A DNA stretch of 44,844 nucleotides, taken from DAOTTX01 sp034437515 (GTDB taxonomy: Bacteria > Chloroflexota > Anaerolineae > Aggregatilineales > Phototrophicaceae). The stretch lies in assembly GCA_034437515.1 (NCBI GenBank), contig DAOTTX010000428.1:1-44844 (forward strand), in the 5' to 3' direction. The notes below the pieces were generated by a model. The model did no database searches, had not been told where the DNA came from, and saw only the letters and a program-made list of their open reading frames with translations. Of this stretch, positions 8,519 to 15,396 are shown piece after piece. Made by a program: the position numbers and the translations under genes. Within the stretch, counting starts at the first letter, position 1. Each line of letters begins with the position of its first letter.

Positions 8519-10189
8519 CTAGGGGCGCGGTGTCGAAGTGACGAATAACGACGGTGCTGAGTCTGTGTCAGGTTCAGAGGTGGCCTCCGGTGTGGCTTCG
8601 GCGGCGGTCGGTGTGTCGAACGGCGGGATGGTCGGCAGCACGAGTTGCTCCGTCCCGGCGATGGTCACCGTCTCCGGTTGGACTTCCGCGAGGCGTGGCA
8701 ACGCGGAGGGGTACGGCGTCGGTAGGTCAGGCCGGGGGGTATCCGTGCCCGTGTAACTCACCTGCCACACATGCCCATAGATGAAATCCGCGACGACCAA
8801 CGTCCCATCCGGCGCGAGTGCTACATCAACCGGGTGGATCAAACCGGTGACGAACGGCTCCGGTGTGTACGCTGCTCCGAGGTCATCGGGGACGGCGGCG
8901 GGATCCACACGCACCACGCGCCCTTCGCCCCACAGCGCGATAAACAGCGAGCCGAACACGTTCTGCGGGAATTGTGTGCCGGTGTAGGCGACGAGGCCAC
9001 GCGGCAGGGTGTAATCCGGCAGACGTAGCAGATCCGGGCTGAAGTCGAAGGTGCGCCCGGTCGGTGGGCAGTCACGACAACCGCGTGTGCGCCAGTAAGG
9101 CCAGCCGTAGTTCGCGCCCGCGTCAATGCGCAGCAGGCGGTCACCGGGGCCTTCGATGGTACCGTTGTCGCTGCCGTAGAACTGCCCGGCGGCGTCGAAG
9201 GTCAGGTCTTGCGGTTGGCGCACCCCCTGTGCGTAGACCTCGACCTCGGCAGTGTGCGGTTGGATGCGCAAAATCGACGCTTCCAACGGGAAGATGTCGG
9301 CATAGCGTTGGGCTTCCGGCATAGCGGGTTCGGCGTGGTCGGTCAAGCCGCCGACACCCATGTAGAGATAGCCATCCGGCCCGAAGACCATGCCGTTCGG
9401 CCCGTTGCCCAAAATCGAGAAGCAGCACGGCAGGTCGTCGATAATCAGCTCACGCACGCCATCCGGTGTGATGCGCCACAGACCGATGCCGGACTCGCGC
9501 TCGATGCGGGCGCTGACGTACAGGTCATCCGTGCCGGGCTGGAAGGCCAACCCCGCCGGAGAAAAGAAAATATCGTTGCTGTAGCGGCGGGCGCTGCCGT
9601 CGTCGCCCATCACATAGATCGTGCCGGCGCGGGTGCCGTTTTCCAGCACCGTTGCGTAGAGGCGGTCATCCGGCCCGTAGGTGATCTGCACCGGCTGACC
9701 GGGGAAGCGCCCGGTGTGCGCGACCTGATACCCCGCTGGCACCTGAATCCGCCGTAGGAAACCGCCGACATCCGCCGCACAGGGGAACTCACCACAACTC
9801 CAACCCTGGGCGGCGCTGAAATTCGCCGGGAGATGGTCGTATGTGGCGGGTGCGCCTTCAACGGCGGGGGCGGTCAGTGTGAACAGCGGCTGGGTCGGCG
9901 AAGGCGACGGTGTCGGTGTGAGTGATGGCGTCGGCGTGATCGTCGGCGTGGGGGACGGTGTGACGGTCGGCGTGGGGGACGATGTCGGTGTTAAGGTCAC
10001 GGTCGGTGAGGGTGTGACGGTCATGGTGTTCGTCGGGGACGGTGTGGTCGTTTCCGTCAACACGATGACGTTATTTTCGTTGGCGGGCAACGTCGCCTGG
10101 AAGACCGCCGCTTGATTTCCACCGTCATCACCACCACAGGCTGCCAGCAGCAACGCCAGCAGCACACATATGATTAAAGGTCGTGCCAT
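8519..10189 (-). CDS. Lipoprotein, PQQ-type sugar (glucose/sorbosone) dehydrogenase-like beta-propeller
   Basis: This is a 556-aa exported lipoprotein. A signal peptide ends in the lipobox LAAC (Cys18), followed by an Asn/Asp patch and a long Thr/Pro/Ser linker (about residues 40-100). From about residue 130 the sequence follows the GSDH/SMP-30-like six-bladed propeller pattern, with IQVPAGYQVA, GPDDRLYATV, FGPDGYLYMGVGG, QPQDLTFDAAGQFYGSDNG, GANYGWPYW and APDGTLVVADF. The C-terminal tail is again Thr/Ala/Pro-rich. Relatives oxidise sugars with PQQ, but many have no proven activity; whether this one binds PQQ cannot be seen. A pair of cysteines (GCRDCP) sits in one blade loop. It is the first gene after a terminator and is followed 15 nt later by the UPF0104 gene. 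Confidence 0.88.
   Translation of the reverse strand: MARPLIICVLLALLLAACGGDDGGNQAAVFQATLPANENNVIVLTETTTPSPTNTMTVTPSPTVTLTPTSSPTPTVTPSPTPTITPTPSLTPTPSPSPTQPLFTLTAPAVEGAPATYDHLPANFSAAQGWSCGEFPCAADVGGFLRRIQVPAGYQVAHTGRFPGQPVQITYGPDDRLYATVLENGTRAGTIYVMGDDGSARRYSNDIFFSPAGLAFQPGTDDLYVSARIERESGIGLWRITPDGVRELIIDDLPCCFSILGNGPNGMVFGPDGYLYMGVGGLTDHAEPAMPEAQRYADIFPLEASILRIQPHTAEVEVYAQGVRQPQDLTFDAAGQFYGSDNGTIEGPGDRLLRIDAGANYGWPYWRTRGCRDCPPTGRTFDFSPDLLRLPDYTLPRGLVAYTGTQFPQNVFGSLFIALWGEGRVVRVDPAAVPDDLGAAYTPEPFVTGLIHPVDVALAPDGTLVVADFIYGHVWQVSYTGTDTPRPDLPTPYPSALPRLAEVQPETVTIAGTEQLVLPTIPPFDTPTAAEATPEATSEPDTDSAPSLFVTSTPRP
9880..10080 (-). repeat. Thr/Pro/Ser linker repeat in the lipoprotein gene
   Basis: Short degenerate repeats encode a TPSPTPTITPTPSLT-type linker between the lipidated N-terminus and the propeller, probably spacing the domain away from the membrane or through the wall. 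It is similar in kind to the linkers in the Ser/Thr kinase. Confidence 0.8.
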
Positions 10190-10210
10190 GATTGTCTCGA
10201 TACTTGCTCA

Positions 10211-10240
10211 CAAAAAGAACCGGGCAGAACGCCCGGATGC
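10211..10240 (-). terminator. Rho-independent terminator on the minus strand
   Basis: The stem is 10220-10225 with 10231-10236 (CCGGGC / GCCCGG, 5-nt loop). Read on the minus strand it is followed directly by a TTCTTTTTG tail. It lies after the glycosidase-like gene and before the lipoprotein gene, so it separates the two minus-strand transcription units. Confidence 0.85.
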
Positions 10241-10340
10241 TCTATCGTAACAAGGTCGATGACGGTTGAGAAGCGCATCTTTCCCGCCGGGAGCCGCATT
10301 TCTCATGCTCATGACCGGTTGACGCCCCCGGCGGTGTGGT

Positions 10341-11744
10341 TCATGGCCCTACTTCATACGGGCCGATGCGTGTCAGGCTATACGGTTGCAGCGTGGTCTC
10401 GCTCTCGACGCTATCCACACGGTCGCGCAAATCCGATGAACGGTAGATAGATGTCCTCGGGTCGCCATAGACCTGCCGAACCACCGCCCGGCGTTCGTAC
10501 AATCCGGTCAGATCGACCGGCACTTGTTCCGCGCTCAGGTTGATGACGATCGACTGTGCTTCACCCGTTTCCCGGTCGAGGAACTGCCAACCGATCAACG
10601 CTGGATAACCGCCCTCGGTGGGCGGCTGCTGGTCGAAATCCAGCCGCTCGGCGCTGTCAGAACCGGTGATGGCTGCGCCCAGTTCCGAGTGAATATAACC
10701 GGTCGCGGAGAATGTGTAGGCTTCTAACCGCGAGGGCAGGTTCGCCGCCTGCGACTGGATCTCCTGCGGGATGTAAAGCAGCGATTGCCCGACATCGCCG
10801 GAGAGCGTATTGATGCACGCGAATTCGATCTGCGGCGCTTCCAGATAGAGCAAGGTCATCGTGCCGGTGACCAACCCCTGCACCCAGCGGGTATTGACCG
10901 CGCCGGACTGCCCGACTTCCGTGATGTTGTATTCGGTGATCCACACCGGGCGCTCACCCAATGGCGCTAGATCGTCCTCGTTGAGACGGGCGAAGCGGTC
11001 GAACGGTGCGCCTAACAACGCCGGGATGTCTGCCGGTTCCAACGACCGTTGAATGTTAATGTCGAGATACGGTTGCAGCGTCAACGCGAAGTCGGCACCG
11101 TCCAGCGCGGTGAGGAGCTGGCTGTTCCAGGTGTTGTAACGTTGGCTGCGCCCCGGTTGAGTCGTGCTGCCCACCACCGCGATCTGTGCATCGGGGAAGT
11201 CCGTGCGAATGGCAGTGGCCCATTCTTGCGCGGTTGCCGCGTAGTCCGCTACCGTCGGGAAGCGTTCTACGTAAGCGGGATTATCTGTATTGAGGCCGTG
11301 CCCCAACTCGATATAACTTACCCGCAAACCGAGATCGTCCGCTTCACGCAGGCTGGCAAGCTGAGAATCCAGCGTATCCGTGACCATATTCATCACGAAA
11401 ATGGGTACCGTGTCGATGGCTTTCAAGCTCTCCGCGAATTGATCCAACGGGACGCGCTCACGGGCGAAGCTGGTTTCTTCCTGTGTGCGTCCGGTCATCC
11501 AATCCCAGCGATTGGCGATGTCCCCGCCAGGGATGCGAATAGCCGCCGGTGAGAGTTCTTCCATTGCATCGTAGAGGCGCGAGTTGACCCACTCGGTCAT
11601 CTGCCCGGCCGACCCGTTGATGCACAAGTAGACAGGGTTTACCGCGCGGGTTTCTCCGCTCAAACTGATCTGCACCGGCGCATCTTGCGCCCCAACCGCG
11701 ACACTTAATAACAAACTCAATCCGAATAAAATTAGGTTTCGCAT
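10341..11744 (-). CDS. Secreted glycosidase-like (clan GH-A-type) protein, possible inactive enzyme
   Basis: This 467-aa protein has a clear N-terminal signal peptide with a cleavage region near VGAQDA and no lipobox. The body resembles TIM-barrel glycosidases of the arabinofuranosidase/heparanase type: IRIPGGDIANRWDWM, a VSYIELGHGLN segment and PVWITEYNITE. In active relatives the acid/base residue lies in a GNE motif after the ELG strand. Here that stretch reads GHG with Gly150, while the candidate nucleophile Glu271 in WITEY is kept. It could therefore be a carbohydrate-binding pseudoenzyme, or it could use another residue. The C-terminal 100 residues look like the beta-sandwich typical of such enzymes. 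It follows the SDR gene by 22 nt and ends before the terminator at 10211-10240. Confidence 0.7.
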   Translation of the reverse strand: MRNLILFGLSLLLSVAVGAQDAPVQISLSGETRAVNPVYLCINGSAGQMTEWVNSRLYDAMEELSPAAIRIPGGDIANRWDWMTGRTQEETSFARERVPLDQFAESLKAIDTVPIFVMNMVTDTLDSQLASLREADDLGLRVSYIELGHGLNTDNPAYVERFPTVADYAATAQEWATAIRTDFPDAQIAVVGSTTQPGRSQRYNTWNSQLLTALDGADFALTLQPYLDINIQRSLEPADIPALLGAPFDRFARLNEDDLAPLGERPVWITEYNITEVGQSGAVNTRWVQGLVTGTMTLLYLEAPQIEFACINTLSGDVGQSLLYIPQEIQSQAANLPSRLEAYTFSATGYIHSELGAAITGSDSAERLDFDQQPPTEGGYPALIGWQFLDRETGEAQSIVINLSAEQVPVDLTGLYERRAVVRQVYGDPRTSIYRSSDLRDRVDSVESETTLQPYSLTRIGPYEVGP

Positions 11745-11766
11745 GGCTTCTTTCTGTCAAACAAGT

Positions 11767-12513
11767 TTACGTTCTCAAATAAGAGGCACCGTTCACATCG
11801 AGGATGGCCCCGGTTGCAAACTCACAGCCGGGACGGGCGAAAAAGGCCACCGCCGCCGCGATTTCTTCCGGTGTGGCGACACGTTCCAGCGGACTTTGTT
11901 CAGCAATACCGCTGTTTATGTGGTCGGTTGCCATATCTGTCGCCACCCAACCGGGCGCGACCGTCATCACATAGATGTTATGGGGTGCGAGCGCCTTCGC
12001 TAACGATTGTCCCATCGCGTTCATGCCGGCTTTGCTGGCACCGTAGGCGGGTGCGGTCGGTTCACCACGGAACGCACCCCGCGAGGACACGTTAATGATG
12101 CGCCCGCCGCCTTGCGCTATCATCTGCTGCGCGGCGAGATAAGCCGCGTTTGCCGCGCCCATCAGGTTGACCTCCAACGTGCGCCGCCACCGCTGCTGCC
12201 ACTGCTGATAATTGACTTCGGTAAGGGGATGATCTTCATAGATGCCAGCGTTGTTGACTAGCAGGTCGATCCGCCCTAACTTTTTGACCACAAATTCGAT
12301 GAGGAATTCCACCGCTGCCGGGTCGCCGATGTCCGCCGGGACGAGTAAATGACCGTCACCGTCGAGTTGATCGAGCGTCTCTTGGGCGGCGGCACGGTTG
12401 CTGTTGTAATGCACGGCGACCGTCGCTCCCTCAGCGGCGAACAAGACCGCACAGGCACGTCCGATCCCGCGGGATGCACCCGTCACCAGCACGACCTGAT
12501 CTTTAAAATCCAT
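11767..12513 (-). CDS. Short-chain dehydrogenase/reductase (FabG-like SDR)
   Basis: This 248-aa classical SDR is a cytosolic NAD(P)-dependent oxidoreductase. It has the cofactor motif TGASRGIG near the N-terminus, the NNAG motif, a catalytic serine in NVSSRG and Tyr157-Lys161 in YGASK. Arg after the glycine motif and HYNSNR further on favour NADPH. The length is standard. Substrate cannot be deduced; FabG-type 3-oxoacyl reductases and sugar dehydrogenases look alike at this level. GAGGAG lies 10 nt upstream of the ATG. It is probably the first gene of a two-gene unit with the secreted glycosidase-like protein, which begins 22 nt downstream. Confidence 0.92.
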   Translation of the reverse strand: MDFKDQVVLVTGASRGIGRACAVLFAAEGATVAVHYNSNRAAAQETLDQLDGDGHLLVPADIGDPAAVEFLIEFVVKKLGRIDLLVNNAGIYEDHPLTEVNYQQWQQRWRRTLEVNLMGAANAAYLAAQQMIAQGGGRIINVSSRGAFRGEPTAPAYGASKAGMNAMGQSLAKALAPHNIYVMTVAPGWVATDMATDHINSGIAEQSPLERVATPEEIAAAVAFFARPGCEFATGAILDVNGASYLRT

Positions 12514-12710
12514 TCAAACAAAACTCCTCTTTCATTATCGAAAACACGCTCAAGCCCCGCTATTCATGGGGATGTGGAACGCGGCGCATCAGCACATTTT
12601 GTTAGGATTATTGTACCGTATTTTCTTGTATACGGAGGATAAGCCCCCCACACTATGGGGGTTTGTGGTTGTCTCTAACGAACCTTACGTTATATTATGT
12701 TGTTTGTCGT

Positions 12711-12716
12711 TATAAT
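12711..12716 (+). promoter_or_regulatory. Candidate -10 element for the STAS-like gene
   Basis: A perfect TATAAT lies 37 nt before the ATG at 12754 in an AT-rich stretch. No good -35 hexamer is visible at 16-18 nt, so the promoter assignment rests mainly on the -10. Confidence 0.4.
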
Positions 12717-12753
12717 CGGAGTAAGTGCACAGTAATTTTTACAGAGTAGCAAC

Positions 12754-13137
12754 ATGCCAAATACGATTTCCTGGTGTATCCCTGAGCGCGTGATCCACGT
12801 TTGTGTGAGCGGCATCGTCACGCTCGAAGAAATCATCGAGTCCGACCAGGAAGGACGAGAAGTCTTCAAACAAGGCAAGACTCCGATTCACATCATCGTA
12901 GAACATCACAACGTGGAAAAACTACCTACGAACATCCGTCACATGCGACAGGCGATGTCTAACCTGAACGCCCCGGAAATCGGTTGGGTGATCCTGGTCA
13001 GTGATCGTCGTTCACTGTGGAGTTACGTCGGGCAGGTGGTCGCGCAGATGGCGATGATCCGCTGGCGGCAGATGGAAACACGCGATGAGGCGCTGCATTT
13101 CCTGCGCCAGCAAGACCCATCGCTGCCACCCTTTTAG
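12754..13137 (+). CDS. Small SpoIIAA/STAS-like protein (paralogue 1)
   Basis: This 127-aa cytosolic protein shows the beta-alpha pattern of SpoIIAA/STAS-like single-domain proteins: a short beta hairpin (ERVIHVCVSGIVT), a helix, a buried strand (IHIIVEHHNV), a second helix, then WVILVSD and a C-terminal helix. It is the most divergent of three related proteins here; the others are at 29144-29539 and 39348-39734. Such proteins may act as anti-sigma antagonists or lipid/ligand binders, but the function here is unknown. The conserved phospho-serine of classical SpoIIAA is not obvious. Its stop codon overlaps the convergent DinB gene by 4 nt. Confidence 0.75.
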   Translation: MPNTISWCIPERVIHVCVSGIVTLEEIIESDQEGREVFKQGKTPIHIIVEHHNVEKLPTNIRHMRQAMSNLNAPEIGWVILVSDRRSLWSYVGQVVAQMAMIRWRQMETRDEALHFLRQQDPSLPPF

Positions 13138-13616
13138 CGTATCCACACACCCGGCTGGCCTACGAGCGGTGCAATATAGACCACCTGCCCGACATGATGC
13201 GCTTCATGGAATTGAAAATAGGCCAGTGAGTCACCGATGGTATTGTCCTCATAACCGGAGGGTTGGCTCATCTGATCGTAAGTCATCCGCTCCAGACCGG
13301 CGACCAGCCGCCGCTGGCTCTCGTTGATGTCGCGTAACAGGGTTTCCAGCGGCAGCACGCCGGGGCCGTCTTCGCTGATCGGTGCAGACCCATGCCGATA
13401 GCGAGCGCGGGTATCTTCATCCCAGACCGGTTTCTCACCGACTCGCTCAGACGTGCGCGTGCGTGAGGAAATCAGATGGCCGATGATCCAATTGATGCTG
13501 TTGCCGCCAAAATTCGGCTGTACCAGGCTATCAGCGTGGGTCAGCCTCTCGGTTTGCTTGTTGAGCAACCGAATGTTGTAGTCGAAAAGTTTAATCAACG
13601 CTTGTGGATGTAGCAT
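13134..13616 (-). CDS. DinB/YfiT-family putative metal-dependent protein
   Basis: This 160-aa four-helix-bundle protein belongs to the DinB superfamily. The likely metal ligands are the histidine in NWIIGHL and the two in FHEAHHVGQ, the usual HxxxHxxxQ-type C-terminal motif. DinB-like proteins include bacillithiol or mycothiol S-transferases and many of unknown role. AAGGGGAT precedes the ATG, which supports the start. It is monocistronic. The stop shares TTAG (13134-13137) with the convergent STAS-like gene. Confidence 0.87.
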   Translation of the reverse strand: MLHPQALIKLFDYNIRLLNKQTERLTHADSLVQPNFGGNSINWIIGHLISSRTRTSERVGEKPVWDEDTRARYRHGSAPISEDGPGVLPLETLLRDINESQRRLVAGLERMTYDQMSQPSGYEDNTIGDSLAYFQFHEAHHVGQVVYIAPLVGQPGVWIR

Positions 13617-13693
13617 GGTATCCCCTTATCATGGTGATGTCTGTTAGAATCCGTTAAAATTTGACCTATGATTCTATAGGGAAAGGCAACCCC

Positions 13694-14167
13694 ATGCCAG
13701 AGATCAAACATTCAATCACCATCGAACGCCCCATCAGCGATGTGTTTCGTTATGCGTCGAACTTCAACAACGCAGCAGAGTGGCAACCGGACGTCAAAGA
13801 GAGCCACCAATCCGAGGAAAGGCCGCGTGTCGGTGCGTTCATCACACAAACGCGCTCGTCGCGGTTGCTTGGCTGGAGGCTCGACCTCAACGCGGACATC
13901 ATCGACTACAAGCCCAACAAGCTAATCCAGTACAAGGGCGTGCTGGGGCGCTTTCCGCTGCTCGGTCGGCTGGAATTTCAATCCGGCGGGGGCAGCACCA
14001 CCGTCACCTACGATATGACCGTGAAAATGGGATTCCTGTTTGCGTTGTTCTCGCCATTGCTCACGGGGACGCTCAACCGGCGCACGCAGGCCGCGCTCAA
14101 CACACTCAAGCAAACGCTGGAAACGTCCAACACGACGACGACAACTTCGTTCCACGAGAACCTATAG
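13694..14167 (+). CDS. SRPBCC (START/polyketide-cyclase-like) domain protein
   Basis: This 157-aa cytosolic protein folds as a single SRPBCC domain: an N-terminal strand HSITIERPISDVF, helix, NFNNAAEWQPDV, a run of antiparallel strands and a long C-terminal helix (RRTQAALNTLKQTLE). The family binds hydrophobic ligands in a deep cavity, and the ligand here is unknown. I placed the start at the ATG at 13694 because GGGAAAGG precedes it; an in-frame ATG 11 codons earlier has no ribosome site. The C-terminal tail is Thr-rich. It is divergently oriented from the DinB gene, with about 77 bases between the two starts. Confidence 0.85.
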   Translation: MPEIKHSITIERPISDVFRYASNFNNAAEWQPDVKESHQSEERPRVGAFITQTRSSRLLGWRLDLNADIIDYKPNKLIQYKGVLGRFPLLGRLEFQSGGGSTTVTYDMTVKMGFLFALFSPLLTGTLNRRTQAALNTLKQTLETSNTTTTTSFHENL

Positions 14168-14362
14168 TCCCGGCGAGGTCGTACAGCAACCGCACGGATC
14201 CCCGCGTTTATACCACCGTGTCAAACTTCTCCCCGGTGTAGAAGTCGATCGTTCAGGCGGCATCCCCGGCAGTGAGTTGACCATAGACATTGTCGTCAAA
14301 CGCATCGCTCGTGTTGCCGATGTTGTCTATCCAATGTTCCAGTGTCAACTCATATTTCGGAC

Positions 14363-15274
14363 TTACCAGCCGCGCCCGGCGATCTTCTCACCTTCGGGCA
14401 GCGAACTAATACCGATGCCCACCATTGCTTCACCCAAATTGCGGCTGACCTTTGCCAGCACGTCCGGGTTATCAAAGTGGGTGACGGCTTCGACGATGGC
14501 CTTCGCACGTTGCGCCGGATTACCGCTCTTGAAGATACCCGAACCGACGAATACCCCATCAACACCGAGCTGCATCATCAGCGCGGCGTCGGCAGGTGTA
14601 GCGACACCACCAGCAGCGAAGTTTACCACCGGCAACCGACCGAGCGCCGCCGTCTCCTTGACCAGCGCGTAGGGTGCCTGGATGTCCTTCGCGTAGGTAA
14701 ACAGTTCGTTCTCGTCCATGCCGCTGACGCGACGTATGGCGCTGTACATGGTACGAGCATGGCGTACCGCCTCGACCACGTCCCCGGTACCAGCTTCGCC
14801 CTTTGTGCGGATCATCGCCGCGCCCTCATTAACGCGACGTAGTGCCTCGCCCAGGTTACGCGCACCACAAACGAACGGCACCTTGAAATTCCACTTATTG
14901 ATGTGATTTTCCTCGTCGGCGGGGGTGAGTACCTCGCTCTCGTCGATGTAATCCACACCGAGTGCCTGTAGAATCTGCGCCTCGACGAAGTGCCCGATAC
15001 GTGCCTTCGCCATCACCGGGATGGTGACCGCTTCGACAATGCCCTCGATCATTTCCGGGTTACTCATACGAGCCACGCCACCCTGAGCGCGAATATCCGC
15101 CGGGACGCGCTCTAGCGCCATGACAGCGACCGCACCCGCATCTTCGGCGATTCTCGCTTGCTCGGCGTCGATCACATCCATAATCACGCCGCCCTTGAGC
15201 ATCTGCGCCAGACCGCGTTTGACCTTATCCGTACCTGTTGCACCGTTACCATTTTGATGATTATCGTTAGTCAT
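14363..15274 (-). CDS. pdxS: Pyridoxal 5'-phosphate synthase lyase subunit PdxS
   Basis: This 303-aa protein is a clear PdxS/SNZ match over its full length (KRGLAQMLKGGVIMDV, MALERVPADIR, VMAKARIGHF with a catalytic lysine, RTKGEAGTGD with the second lysine, and GVFVGSGIFKS). It condenses ribose 5-phosphate, glyceraldehyde 3-phosphate and ammonia into PLP as a dodecamer in the cytosol. Ammonia normally comes from the glutaminase PdxT, usually encoded just downstream, but no pdxT is present here. The first 15 residues are a low-complexity Asn/Gly extension. GAGGAAAAG precedes the ATG, and a good promoter and an inverted repeat lie upstream (15302-15358). Confidence 0.98.
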   Translation of the reverse strand: MTNDNHQNGNGATGTDKVKRGLAQMLKGGVIMDVIDAEQARIAEDAGAVAVMALERVPADIRAQGGVARMSNPEMIEGIVEAVTIPVMAKARIGHFVEAQILQALGVDYIDESEVLTPADEENHINKWNFKVPFVCGARNLGEALRRVNEGAAMIRTKGEAGTGDVVEAVRHARTMYSAIRRVSGMDENELFTYAKDIQAPYALVKETAALGRLPVVNFAAGGVATPADAALMMQLGVDGVFVGSGIFKSGNPAQRAKAIVEAVTHFDNPDVLAKVSRNLGEAMVGIGISSLPEGEKIAGRGW

Positions 15275-15301
15275 TTTGTCTTTTCCTCTACATCTCTTGC
15301 C

Positions 15302-15330
15302 TATCTATTGGCAGTGTAGCTTTCTGTCAA
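15302..15330 (-). promoter_or_regulatory. Promoter of pdxS
   Basis: On the minus strand a perfect -35 TTGACA (15330-15325) is followed by a 17-nt spacer and a -10-like TAGATA (15307-15302). Transcription would start near 15295, about 20 nt before the pdxS ATG. Confidence 0.6.
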
Positions 15331-15331
15331 G

Positions 15332-15358
15332 TTGGTCTATAGAACCATTCTATACCAA
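15332..15358. promoter_or_regulatory. Inverted repeat abutting the pdxS -35, candidate operator
   Basis: Read on the minus strand, TTGGT-ATAGAA, a TGG spacer, then TTCTAT-AG-ACCAA form an 11-bp interrupted palindrome. It ends one base before the -35 hexamer. The position suits an activator or repressor site. In other bacteria pdxS is controlled by the MocR-type regulator PdxR; whether that applies here is inference. Confidence 0.5.
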
Positions 15359-15396
15359 TTTTGCATACCCGGTCAGCACACGTCGATAACCACAGT

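Noticed and set aside
12616..12668. Two hairpins (CCGTAT/ATACGG and a C5/G5 stem) as terminators
   Set aside because: Neither is followed by a T-run on either strand, and they lie between divergent genes, where terminators are not expected.
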